Source: Deltaproteobacteria bacterium (GTDB lineage Bacteria; SAR324; JACQKK01). From it: 9,821 bases of DNA. How positions within the stretch are numbered: the first letter of the stretch is position 1; the number at the start of each line of letters is the position of its first letter. Below, in pieces: positions 1 to 6,301 of the stretch. Made by a program: the position numbers and the translations under genes. The stretch covers positions 1 to 9,821 of the forward strand of contig JAOUFO010000045.1 of assembly GCA_029858165.1 (NCBI GenBank). Reading direction: 5' to 3'. A model generated the notes under the pieces. The model was not told where the DNA came from and searched no databases. It worked only from the letters and a program-made list of their open reading frames with translations.

Positions 1-642
1 CATTCCCCCGGCGGAATTGGCGGCAATGGCCTCCAGAGCCTCCCTGGAAAAAGACATCCCCTCCCGGCCCGTCACCTGTTCCAGATAGTCCACCATCACC
101 CCCGCCCGGATGCGGGGGAAATCAAACCGCTGGCAGCGGGAAAGGATGGTTTCCGGCAGTTTGTGAGGGTTGGTGGTGGCCAGAATGAATTTGATGTGGG
201 GCGGGGGCTCCTCCAGGGTCTTCAACAGGGCGTTGAAGGACTCCATGGTCAGCATGTGGACTTCATCAATAATGTAGGTTTTGTAGCGGCATTTGGCGGG
301 GGCGTATTTGGTGTTTTCCCGCAGTTCCCGGATGTTGTCTATGCCCCGGTTGGAGGCCGCGTCAATTTCCACCACATCCGGGCTGGTGTTTTGGGCGATT
401 TCAAGACAATTGGGGCAGGCGTTGCAAGGCTCGTTGTCTGCCGGATTCAGGCAGTTGAGCAGCTTGGCCAACAGGCGGGCGGTGGTGGTTTTGCCCACCC
501 CGCGGGAACCGGTGAACAAAAAGGCGTGGGCCACCCGGTTGGCAGCAATGGCGTTTTGCAGAATATGGACCACGGTTTCCTGCCCCACCAATTCCCCAAA
601 GCGGGCGGGTCGCAGTTTTCGGGCAAGAACAACATATTCCAT
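1..642 (-). CDS. dnaX: DNA polymerase III subunit gamma/tau, N-terminal part (cut by window edge)
   Basis: DnaX is the AAA+ ATPase of the clamp-loader complex, which places the beta sliding clamp on primed DNA. The 214 codons present cover the ATPase core. Seen: Walker A GSRGVGKT (residues 45-52), four zinc-binding cysteines C64, C73, C76 and C79 at the same numbering I recall for E. coli DnaX, Walker B YIIDEVHM (123-130), the sensor-1 region ATTNPHKLP (155-163), and the SRC motif with its arginine finger (168-170). The start is ATG at 642, with GAGG six bases upstream and an in-frame TGA four codons further up. The C-terminal domains III-V lie outside the window, so I cannot tell whether a frameshift makes a separate gamma form. 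It lies downstream of tRNA-Ser and the SRP RNA on the same strand, an arrangement also known from Bacillus. The identification is certain. Confidence 0.97.
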   Translation of the reverse strand, partial: MEYVVLARKLRPARFGELVGQETVVHILQNAIAANRVAHAFLFTGSRGVGKTTTARLLAKLLNCLNPADNEPCNACPNCLEIAQNTSPDVVEIDAASNRGIDNIRELRENTKYAPAKCRYKTYIIDEVHMLTMESFNALLKTLEEPPPHIKFILATTNPHKLPETILSRCQRFDFPRIRAGVMVDYLEQVTGREGMSFSREALEAIAANSAGGM

Positions 643-655
643 GGGGGGCCTCAAT

Positions 656-793
656 CATCCAGGCGGGGCTTGGTCTTTTTCAGGCGGGGCCTTTGAGGTC
701 GCAGGGGGGTGGGGTTTTTGGGCGGTTCCAGTTTATCCCGGCGGTGCCTGTTTATCCTGACGGGGCCTGCGCTGAGGTTTCTGGCGGGGCCTT
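656..793. repeat. Degenerate ~19-24 bp GC-rich repeat array in the dnaX leader
   Basis: At least five copies of a motif built on CAGGCGGGGCCTT (plus-strand reading) are spread over this stretch. Copies lie at about 656-671, 676-693, 731-749, 750-768 and 778-793. The pair 731-749 and 750-768 is exactly tandem, 19 bp each, with 16 of 19 bases identical. A shortened match reaches the dnaX start codon. On the dnaX (minus) strand the unit reads roughly AGGCCCCGCC followed by an A-rich stretch. The array fills most of the dnaX 5' leader after the ffs gene. A minus-strand reading frame crosses it (651-884), but the repeats are not multiples of three in that frame, so it does not look like a repeat protein. 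Function unknown. Confidence 0.6.
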
Positions 794-853
794 TTTGCTG
801 TGACCGGTTTTTCCCAGGCATGCCCCTCCAACCGGGGGCCGGGTGGGGTGGGG

Positions 854-873
854 AAAAAAAGGGGGAGCCGGGG
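854..873 (-). terminator. Likely intrinsic terminator at the 3' end of the SRP RNA
   Basis: The closing GC-rich strand of the SRP RNA rod (GCCGGG/CCCGGC) is followed on the minus strand by TCCCCC and then seven Ts (860-854). The mature RNA's own stem would act as the terminator hairpin. If termination is complete, dnaX needs its own promoter in 643-853, and I could not identify one there. Confidence 0.45.
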
Positions 874-959
874 TCCCGCGGCACATCCGCAGAATCGTGG
901 TGCTGCTTCCTTTCGGACCTGACACAATTGGAAGCCTTGGATTGCGCGGTTGCCCGGCC
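866..959 (-). ncRNA. ffs: Signal recognition particle RNA, small bacterial (4.5S) type
   Basis: This RNA binds Ffh to form the signal recognition particle, which targets membrane proteins to the translocon. The minus strand contains the hallmark domain IV sequence GTCAGGTCCGAAAGGAAGCA (924-905): a GAAA (GNRA) tetraloop closed by TCC/GGA and followed by the conserved AGCAGC side of the Ffh-binding internal loop. The ends pair as a rod: GCCGGG (958-953) with CCCGGC (872-867), then CCGCG with CGCGG, then ATCC with GGAT. A TATAAA box lies just upstream (968-973). A C5T7 tract follows the 3' end (865-854) and probably serves as terminator. The ~94-nt length suits the short form without an Alu domain. 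Exact ends are uncertain by a few bases. Confidence 0.92.
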
Positions 960-967
960 TTTTCCCT

Positions 968-973
968 TTTATA
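968..973 (-). promoter_or_regulatory. -10 box (TATAAA) for the SRP RNA
   Basis: On the minus strand TATAAA ends eight bases before the first G of the GGCCGGG end of the SRP RNA, the right distance for a sigma70 start site. No good -35 hexamer lies 16-18 bases upstream, so the upstream half is weak or the RNA is also made by read-through from tRNA-Ser. Confidence 0.5.
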
Positions 974-1019
974 TCTTTACCATCGGTTTTTAAATCCTGA
1001 CCGGGATTTCCTGCGGGAG

Positions 1020-1107
1020 CGGAGAGAGAGGGATTCGAACCCTCGGTACGCTATAAACGCACACACGCTTTCCAGGCGTGCTCCTTAAACCACTCGGACA
1101 TCTCTCC
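1020..1107 (-). tRNA. tRNA-Ser (anticodon GGA)
   Basis: The minus strand folds as a class II tRNA. The acceptor stem is GGAGAGA/TCTCTCC (1107-1101 with 1027-1021). The D arm is TCC...GGA with GTGGTTTAA in the loop. The anticodon stem is CACGC/GCGTG around the loop CTGGAAA, giving anticodon GGA, which reads UCC and UCU. The variable arm is long (19 nt) and forms its own stem GTGCG/CGTAC, as expected for serine. The T arm is GAGGG-TTCGAAT-CCCTC. The discriminator base is G, as in serine tRNAs. CCA is not encoded (next bases CTC), so it must be added by a nucleotidyltransferase. The SRP RNA gene follows on the same strand. Confidence 0.97.
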
Positions 1108-1224
1108 AAAAAGCCGCCTTCTGCAAACAGCGGTGTTGCAACCCAACGATAAAGCTTGGCAGGAATAAGGGGATATTTCAAGCAGGGATTCCACCCTCCG
1201 CCATTTTCACTGCCTGCCGGGTGT

Positions 1225-1659
1225 TCAACGGGCCTCAATGGCCTGAATATCCTTTACAAAAATTTCCAGGTTGCCGAATTTGGTCACCCCGTAACATTTG
1301 TTGTTGGCAGGCAGCCCCAGTTCTATGGTTTCACCGGTTTTCAGGGTGACTTCGGTCATCACCCGTTCGGGGAATTCAGGCCGGGGGGGGTTGGCCCGCA
1401 CCGACTGTATCTTGACAAACGGGATGGTGAGGGTGGCTTGGCCGTAGGTTCCTTTCAAATACACCCGGCCCTCACAGGTGAACCGATTCACTGTCATGGA
1501 ATGGCCCTGGGAATCGGTAAGGGTGACCCCGATGGTTTCTTGAGGGATGGGGATTTCCCCGTTGTCCGCGGTGCCCCCCCCCATTCCGCTCAACCCAACC
1601 CACAACACCCACAACACGGCCAAACGGGCTGCCCTGGCTCCCCTGTGCGCTGGTTTCAT
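1225..1659 (-). CDS. Small exported protein of unknown function
   Basis: This 144-aa protein is not a family I recognise. The N-terminus is a plain Sec signal peptide: a basic start (MKPAHRGARAAR, residues 1-12), a hydrophobic core LAVLWVLWVGL (13-23), then small residues and a likely cut near residues 29-31. The remaining ~110 residues look like beta-strands with short turns: alternating patterns such as VTLTDSQG, VYLKGTYGQATLTIPFVKI and VTLKTGETIELGL, ending in FGNLEIFVKDIQAIEAR. Two cysteines (in FTCEG and NKCYG) could form a periplasmic disulfide. I chose the ATG at 1659 because AGGAG lies five bases upstream; an in-frame ATG ten codons earlier has no such site and would spoil the signal peptide. 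It has a good promoter of its own and is followed by tRNA-Ser on the same strand. Confidence 0.8.
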   Translation of the reverse strand: MKPAHRGARAARLAVLWVLWVGLSGMGGGTADNGEIPIPQETIGVTLTDSQGHSMTVNRFTCEGRVYLKGTYGQATLTIPFVKIQSVRANPPRPEFPERVMTEVTLKTGETIELGLPANNKCYGVTKFGNLEIFVKDIQAIEAR

Positions 1660-1709
1660 TCCGGCTCCTGAAAATATTTTTTTTGGCAAAAATCGGCTGG
1701 TTCGTGCCG

Positions 1710-1738
1710 TTTATACCATGGGAAGCCCAACGTCTCAA
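1710..1738 (-). promoter_or_regulatory. Sigma70-type promoter for the small exported protein
   Basis: On the minus strand TTGAGA (1738-1733) and TATAAA (1715-1710) are separated by exactly 17 bases. This is close to consensus and lies about 50 bases upstream of the ATG at 1659. It is the best promoter in the window and points away from the operon on the plus strand. Confidence 0.7.
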
Positions 1739-1781
1739 TCACCAAGGGAACGATAAGTGATTTTATGGCCGGGTTTTTCCT

Positions 1782-1811
1782 TTGATATCGGTCCGCCACC
1801 TGCCTTATAGT
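1782..1811 (+). promoter_or_regulatory. Sigma70-type promoter for the hydrolase/glycosyltransferase operon
   Basis: TTGATA (1782-1787) and TATAGT (1806-1811) are 18 bases apart. They would start a transcript near 1818, giving a leader of about 80 bases that includes a run of nine Cs (1835-1843). The promoter is back to back with the minus-strand promoter at 1710-1738, so the two could share regulation. Confidence 0.55.
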
Positions 1812-1898
1812 AAAATCAGATTGGAGGGGAATTGCCCCCCCCCGGTTTAAGGATGAGGGAGAAAGACCAACGCAAGCCCAAGTATGGAGCAAAGGCTT

Positions 1899-2312
1899 AT
1901 GGCATGGACCCGAAACTCAGCGGCTGATTGGCTGCGAGCCATGGAAGGAAAACCCATCCGACTCAAAGGAAATCATCTTTTTTTGGAAGTGCGGGGCATT
2001 TGCGGCGAAGTGGAAGAACTGGATGCCTGTAGCACCCTGTTGCTGGAATGCAGGGTGGAAGCAGGGTTGCCTGAAGGGTGTGATCTCCACCTGACCCTCC
2101 ACGACCAATCCCTGACGGTCCACCTGATGACCGGAAACGGCCCGGCCACCCGGATATCCATGAAGACCTCGGTTCCCTACAGCCAATTGGAACTGGAGGA
2201 TAACGCAATGCCCAAAACAACCCGCAGGCCCCCCGGCGCGTTAAAAACCGCCGGAGAGCCGGAAGTCACCTGGTCCCCCTACGAACTGCTGCATGAAACC
2301 CGGACTGGTTGA
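1899..2312 (+). CDS. Hypothetical protein, first gene of the operon
   Basis: A 137-aa protein that I do not recognise. It has no signal peptide or membrane segment, so it is probably cytoplasmic. The first two thirds look like a small alpha/beta domain: a helix WLRAMEG, then strands GNHLFLEVRGI and CSTLLLECRVEAGL and a strand-rich stretch DLHLTLHDQSLTVHLM. The last third (from about NAMPKTTRRPPGALK) is Pro/Lys/Arg-rich and probably disordered. Cysteines occur in GICGEV, DACST, LLECRV and EGCDL. An in-frame ATG lies at 1884, but it has no Shine-Dalgarno sequence. The ATG at 1899 has GGAG nine bases upstream and is preferred. Its 3' end overlaps the next gene by 20 bp, which suggests translational coupling and a role linked to the hydrolase. 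Function unknown. Confidence 0.65.
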   Translation: MAWTRNSAADWLRAMEGKPIRLKGNHLFLEVRGICGEVEELDACSTLLLECRVEAGLPEGCDLHLTLHDQSLTVHLMTGNGPATRISMKTSVPYSQLELEDNAMPKTTRRPPGALKTAGEPEVTWSPYELLHETRTG

Positions 2313-3339
2313 TCACATCCCGGTGGAGGCCTGGTTGAAGGACAGCCGGGGCCGGTCCATGGCGTTTTCGGCTTACCCGGCCGCTCACCCCTGGTTGCAG
2401 GTGCTGATTTGCCACGGGTTCGGCGAACACCGGGGGTGGTGGCACCATGTGGCGGAGGCGTTTCAAAAAGAGGGAGTCACTGTTTTCTCTTTTGACAACT
2501 TTCACCATGGGGTGTCTGATGGCGCCCCGTCGGATGTGGCCGACTACAACCACCTGGCCGATGGAGTGTTGCTGGCCATGCACCAGGGGGTGGCTCCCCG
2601 CAGGGTCAAAGGGGTGGGGCTGGTGGTGTTGGGCCACAGCAATGGAGCCTTGGCCGCCTTGCTGGCCTCCCCCCGGTTTGCCCCTGGGGAGGTTTCCGCC
2701 ATGGTGATCTGTTCTCCTCTGCTGGGGCTGTCCCCTCTGGCAACTTTCGGGGGGGGGGCGGCGGCCCGGCTTCTGTACAAAATAGACCCGGCCATACGGA
2801 TCAGACTTCACCGGGACCTCAAGGAAAACACCCGCAATCAGGCCATTTGGGAGGATTTCTCCCGAGACCCCCTCCGTTTCCAGCATATTTCAGTCCGTTT
2901 TTTTATAGAAATGGCCCGGGCCGCCCGGCAGGCCAGGGAAACCATCACCCTGCCCGGAATGGCTGTGTTGCTGCTTGGGGGAGGAAAGGACAAAGTCGTC
3001 CACCGCAAGCACTATCTGCGCTGGTACCAGCGGCTTGAATCCCCGGACAAAAAGCTGATTGAATACCCGCAAATGGTGCATGAGCTGTTTAACGAGCCGG
3101 ACTGGTTGGAGGTGTTCTACGATACCCTTGAATGGTTGAGGGATCGGTTTCAGACCGCTCCCCAAACCCCACCCGGCCCAAAACCGGCCACCGAAAAAAC
3201 CCCGAGGAAAAGCCGAAAAAAAGCTGGGAAACCGGCCACCGCCCAAGCCCAAACCAAAGCCCACACAGAGGCAAAACCAAAATCCAAGCCGACCGCCGGG
3301 TTTAAAAAAAAGCCATCTCATCAAAAGGGTGCCCCATGA
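2293..3339 (+). CDS. Alpha/beta hydrolase, monoacylglycerol lipase/lysophospholipase-like, with basic C-terminal tail
   Basis: A 348-aa serine hydrolase of the monoacylglycerol lipase/PldB type, likely acting on a lipid ester. Residues 1-286 form the hydrolase. Seen: oxyanion motif HGFGEH (41-46), SFDNFHHGVSDG (66-77, where the family usually has a DHRGHGRS-like sequence), nucleophile elbow GHSNG with Ser116 (the family usually has GHSMG), acid in GGGKDKVV (Asp233), and base in MVHELFNEP (His263). The triad is complete. Residues 287-348 form a low-complexity tail rich in Lys, Pro, Ala and Thr, absent from typical members. No signal peptide is seen. The start ATG at 2293 overlaps the upstream gene by 20 bp and lacks a clear ribosome site, so coupling is likely. 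The stop overlaps the next start by ATGA. A run of ten Gs (2749-2758) encodes Gly residues. The exact substrate is unknown. Confidence 0.88.
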   Translation: MKPGLVDHIPVEAWLKDSRGRSMAFSAYPAAHPWLQVLICHGFGEHRGWWHHVAEAFQKEGVTVFSFDNFHHGVSDGAPSDVADYNHLADGVLLAMHQGVAPRRVKGVGLVVLGHSNGALAALLASPRFAPGEVSAMVICSPLLGLSPLATFGGGAAARLLYKIDPAIRIRLHRDLKENTRNQAIWEDFSRDPLRFQHISVRFFIEMARAARQARETITLPGMAVLLLGGGKDKVVHRKHYLRWYQRLESPDKKLIEYPQMVHELFNEPDWLEVFYDTLEWLRDRFQTAPQTPPGPKPATEKTPRKSRKKAGKPATAQAQTKAHTEAKPKSKPTAGFKKKPSHQKGAP

Positions 3340-4442
3340 CCCCCGCCGCTGTAAAAACCCGCCTGGAATCCATGGCGGCCCCCCGTATCCTTTTGGTGCG
3401 CAATGACGGCCTGGGGGACCTGATATTGACTCTTCCGGTGGCGGCCTCCATCAAGGCCCAGCTTCCCCGGGCCACGGTAAGCCTGCTGGCGGCCTCCCCC
3501 CTGGCCGGACTTGCCCGGCTGGCCCCCCAGGTGGATGGAGTGGTGGAAGACCCCGGAGTGTTGCTCAAACGCCACCGGGGGAACCATTCCCCCCAGGAAC
3601 AGGCCCGATTGCTGGCCGGGTTGGAAGACCGCCTGACTGCCGAAAAATTTGATCTGGCACTGTTTGCCTATGCGGAGGCGGCCTCGGCGGCCCTGGTTTG
3701 GCGGGCGGGAGTGGCCGTCCGCTCCGGCCCCCTGCGCCGCACATTCTTTTGGCGGTTTAACACTTGGCAGAAGACCTCCCGAAAAAATTCCCCCTGGCCG
3801 GAATACCGGCTGAACCTGGAAAGTCTGACCAGCCTGGGTTTGGCTCCGGAATACCACCATCCGGTTCTGGTCCTGCCTCCCTTTCTGGAACCGGGTTCCC
3901 CTTATGTGGTGTTGCACCCTTATAAACGCAACACCACCGCCCTGTCCTGGCCGTTACACAATTTTGTTGCCCTGGCGGACCATTTTCTAAGCCTGGGGCT
4001 GGCTGTGGTGGCCGTGGGGGATGGCCAGGACCGCCCGGTGCTGGATTCGGCTTTTGGGCAAAAACCGGGAGTACGGGTGGAAACCGGCCTGGACTGGCCC
4101 GGCTTGGCCGGATTGATTGGCCGGGCCAAATTGTTTGTGGGCAATTCCTCCGGGCCGTTGCACCTGGCCGGATGGAGCGGAACCCCCCATGTGGGTTTTT
4201 TTCCCCAAAACCGGGTTTCAGCCCCCTCCCGCTGGCAAACACTGCCCCACCCCCTCCCCGCCTCCGGGGGTCCAAACACCCACGGCTTGCAACCCCCGGC
4301 CCCCGGCCAGTACCTGCTGGCGCCGGATTTTCCCAAACGGTGTGTCACCTGCGAAATGGACCGTTGCCCCCACTTTAACTGTGTGGCCTCCATCCCGGTG
4401 GAGCGGGCCGTGGCGGCCTGCCGGGCCTGGGGAATCGGATGA
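3336..4442 (+). CDS. Glycosyltransferase family 9 protein (ADP-heptose:LPS heptosyltransferase-like)
   Basis: A 368-aa GT-B fold enzyme of the family that contains WaaC and WaaF, which add heptose to the inner core of LPS at the cytoplasmic face of the inner membrane. N-terminal signature: ILLVRNDGLGDLILTLP (18-34), where Asp28 in the GD pair matches the catalytic Asp of WaaC. The C-terminal donor-site signature VGNSSGPLHLAGWSGTPHVGFF (268-289) is intact and of the NSSG type seen in WaaF-like members. Near the end a cysteine cluster, CVTC...CPHFNC (336-349), occurs in many GT9 proteins. The length fits the family. It starts within the stop of the hydrolase gene (ATGA), so the two are co-translated. 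Which sugar and acceptor it uses cannot be told from sequence; GT9 also includes lipopolysaccharide and O-antigen enzymes that do not use heptose. Confidence 0.9.
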   Translation: MTPAAVKTRLESMAAPRILLVRNDGLGDLILTLPVAASIKAQLPRATVSLLAASPLAGLARLAPQVDGVVEDPGVLLKRHRGNHSPQEQARLLAGLEDRLTAEKFDLALFAYAEAASAALVWRAGVAVRSGPLRRTFFWRFNTWQKTSRKNSPWPEYRLNLESLTSLGLAPEYHHPVLVLPPFLEPGSPYVVLHPYKRNTTALSWPLHNFVALADHFLSLGLAVVAVGDGQDRPVLDSAFGQKPGVRVETGLDWPGLAGLIGRAKLFVGNSSGPLHLAGWSGTPHVGFFPQNRVSAPSRWQTLPHPLPASGGPNTHGLQPPAPGQYLLAPDFPKRCVTCEMDRCPHFNCVASIPVERAVAACRAWGIG

Positions 4443-4449
4443 CGGCCCA

Positions 4450-4485
4450 CCCCGGCGGTTTTCACTTTTCATCCCCCCGCCGGGG
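4450..4485 (+). terminator. GC-rich hairpin after the glycosyltransferase gene
   Basis: CCCCGGCGG (4450-4458) pairs perfectly with CCGCCGGGG (4477-4485) around an 18-base loop and begins eight bases after the stop codon. The following GCTTTAA is a poor U tract, so this may be an attenuator or an RNA-stabilising stem rather than a full terminator. Confidence 0.4.
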
Positions 4486-4539
4486 GCTTTAAGATGTCCA
4501 CAACCCCTTGCCACACTTTTTAATGAGGCCGCCTTTTCC

Positions 4540-5352
4540 ATGAAAACCCTGATTTTATCCGGCTACGGCACCAACTGCGAAGATGAAACCGCCTACGCCT
4601 GCCGCAAAACCGGAGGCGGACCGGTGGAGGTGCGCCACATGAGCGACCTGTACACCGGGGGAATCTCCCTGGACGGAATCCACCTGATTGTGTTCGGCGG
4701 GGGGTTTCTGGATGGGGACGACCTGGGCAGCGGCAGAGCGGCATCCAACCGGTTCCGCTGGCGGCCCATGCCCCAGGGCACCACCTTTTTGGAAGAATTG
4801 GAGGGATTCATCCGGTCTGGAAGGTTGGTTCTGGCCATTTGCAACGGTTTTCAACTGCTGGTCAAATTGGGGTTGCTGCCGGGGACCTCATCCGAAACCA
4901 TCCAAACCGTCAGTCTGGCCCCCAATGGCCGGGGGCGGTTTGAAGACCGCTGGGTGCGCCTGAAGGCAGACCCGCAATCCCCCTGCGTCTTCACACGGGG
5001 GGTGGACCAGCTGGACCTTCCCGTGCGCCACGGAGAAGGCCGCCTGGCCGCCCGCCAGGGGGATTTGATCCCCTCCCTGGTGACAAACGGGTTGGCCCCC
5101 CTGCGCTATTGCGATGGAGACGGCAACCCCACCGAAGACTATCCCCAGAACCCCAACGGTTCTCCTCTGGGGGTGGCCGCCCTGTGCAACCCGGCCGGAA
5201 CCGTGATGGGGCTGATGCCCCACCCGGAGGCCTTCAACCATTACACCAACCATCCCCAATGGACCCGCCTCTCCAAAACCGGAGAAAATGGAGACGGGCT
5301 GGTGTTGTTTGACAACGCCTACCGCCACCTGAAAGAACATTTCCAGGAATAA
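4540..5352 (+). CDS. purQ: Phosphoribosylformylglycinamidine synthase, glutaminase subunit PurQ (long variant)
   Basis: PurQ hydrolyses glutamine and passes ammonia to PurL, which turns FGAR into FGAM in purine synthesis. This 270-aa protein has the class I amidotransferase triad: nucleophile Cys101 in AICNGFQLL (99-107), and His228 and Glu230 in LMPHPEAF (225-232). The start MKTLILSGYGTNCEDE matches the family's opening strand and GTNCE motif. It is longer than the ~225-230 aa of the common PurQ and has GGGFLDGDDLGSGRAASNR (53-71) where the short form has GGFSYGDYLR-like sequence. This long type is, to my knowledge, typical of Desulfobacterota-like genomes and resembles the C-terminal domain of fused PurL. 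The start ATG at 4540 has a GAGG 11 bases upstream, a little far. No other purine gene is next to it here, so its partner PurL must lie elsewhere. Confidence 0.93.
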   Translation: MKTLILSGYGTNCEDETAYACRKTGGGPVEVRHMSDLYTGGISLDGIHLIVFGGGFLDGDDLGSGRAASNRFRWRPMPQGTTFLEELEGFIRSGRLVLAICNGFQLLVKLGLLPGTSSETIQTVSLAPNGRGRFEDRWVRLKADPQSPCVFTRGVDQLDLPVRHGEGRLAARQGDLIPSLVTNGLAPLRYCDGDGNPTEDYPQNPNGSPLGVAALCNPAGTVMGLMPHPEAFNHYTNHPQWTRLSKTGENGDGLVLFDNAYRHLKEHFQE

Positions 5353-5417
5353 TGGCGGGGATGGGAAAATTGAAGGAAAAAACCTTTCAAACCGCCACTG
5401 GGTTGTGTTAGTTTTTT
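5353..5417 (+). terminator. Possible terminator after purQ
   Basis: Right after the purQ stop, TGGCGG (5353-5358) can pair with CCGCCA (5392-5397). Inside it, TTGAAGG pairs with CCTTTCAA around a run of As with one bulge. A run of six Ts (5412-5417) comes 14 bases later. The distance to the T run is long, so termination is plausible but not certain. The T run is itself part of a near-palindrome of 6 Ts and 8 As (5410-5427). Confidence 0.35.
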
Positions 5418-5471
5418 AAAAAAAACTTTCAAGAGAACCCATCCATTCCAAATTTTCCTCAGAATCAGGCC

Positions 5472-6239
5472 ATGAAAACACAATCAAACACACACCCAGG
5501 AATTTTCGGGTGGATCATCGCTGCTGTGATTTTGACCCTGACGGCACTTCCTGCATCGGGTCAGGAATCCTCCAACGGGCAGGAGGATGGCGGCGCTCCA
5601 CAAATTCTGACTTCCGATCTTTCCCAGCGGCAAAGCGTGGATTCTGAGGAGATGGAAGTAAATTTTGTGTTTGCGGGCAACAGCAAAATCACCCGGATCA
5701 CCATCAACGGCCAGGATCAAAAATTCGTTAAATCCGATACCGTGGCCATCACCACCACCATCGCCACCCCCAAAGGCAACACCCTGGTGGATGTGGAAGT
5801 GGTGGATGAACAAAGCCGGTTCCGCAAAAAAAGCTATTTCATTTTTTACGGCGGGGGTTCCATCGGGGTATGGCGCGCCAAATGGGGATCGGCCTTGGGG
5901 GGGGCGCTGTTGTTTGCCCTGTACGCCAATCAAAAATCGGGTGAGGTGAAGACCTCCAATTCCAAACAAAAAGAACTGGTGGCCCAAATCAACGCCACCA
6001 CCAATCAGGGCGATTTTGGTTCTTTAAAAGCCTCCCTGTCCGCCGAACAGACCAAAGCGGCCAAAGCCGCATCGGATGCCAACAACGCGGTACTGCTTAC
6101 CCTGGGGCTGACCGCATTGGCCGCCTGGATATATATGGATGAACCCATCCCTGAAACCGATGAAGTCAAAGAACTTCAGGTGCCCATGGTCCTCCCGGAC
6201 CGGGGGGGGTTCGCCTTGGTCTATCAAACAAAATGGTAA
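5472..6239 (+). CDS. Exported or inner-membrane protein of unknown function
   Basis: A 255-aa protein I do not recognise. Residues 1-30 form a Sec signal peptide (hydrophobic core IIAAVILTLTAL, likely cut after ALPASG). Residues ~44-127 look like one Ig-like beta domain: EVNFVFAGNSKITRITINGQ, then VAITTTIATPKGNTLVDVEVVDEQSR, a pattern seen in bacterial Ig-like modules. Two hydrophobic stretches follow (about 139-153 and 205-222), separated by a polar Lys/Gln/Ala-rich linker that is probably helical. The C-terminus, GGFALVYQTKW, ends in an aromatic residue like many outer-membrane proteins. Topology is open: either two inner-membrane helices or an outer-membrane association. Codon use is richer in AAA, AAC and ACC than in the flanking genes, and the upstream 100 bases are A/T-rich. 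There is only a weak AGG close to the ATG. Its neighbours give no clue to function. Confidence 0.75.
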   Translation: MKTQSNTHPGIFGWIIAAVILTLTALPASGQESSNGQEDGGAPQILTSDLSQRQSVDSEEMEVNFVFAGNSKITRITINGQDQKFVKSDTVAITTTIATPKGNTLVDVEVVDEQSRFRKKSYFIFYGGGSIGVWRAKWGSALGGALLFALYANQKSGEVKTSNSKQKELVAQINATTNQGDFGSLKASLSAEQTKAAKAASDANNAVLLTLGLTALAAWIYMDEPIPETDEVKELQVPMVLPDRGGFALVYQTKW

Positions 6240-6301
6240 GGCGGATGGCGGTGCTGACTGCTGGAAACGGTTCCTCTGGTTTCGCTCCCTCTGTTAATCG
6301 G

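Noticed and set aside
651..884. 77-codon minus-strand reading frame ending eight bases before dnaX
   Set aside because: Its GTG start lies inside the SRP RNA gene, it has no ribosome site, and the product is Pro/Arg-rich low-complexity sequence caused by the GC-rich repeats.
1108..1224. Promoter or terminator between the small exported protein and tRNA-Ser
   Set aside because: TTGAAA and TTTATC occur but are 22 bases apart, and the only stem (CCGC/GCGG before five Ts) has four base pairs.
1156..1671. 171-codon plus-strand reading frame
   Set aside because: It is antisense to the small exported protein, which has a signal peptide, a good ribosome site and a promoter; the plus-strand product has no recognisable features.
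4117..4539. Long upstream extension of the purQ reading frame
   Set aside because: It overlaps the GT9 gene in another frame and reads as Pro-rich nonsense; the PurQ family start is at 4540.
5410..5427. T6A8 near-palindrome as a replication origin element or IHF-type site
   Set aside because: Too short and simple to assign; more likely part of the terminator or promoter region between purQ and the next gene.
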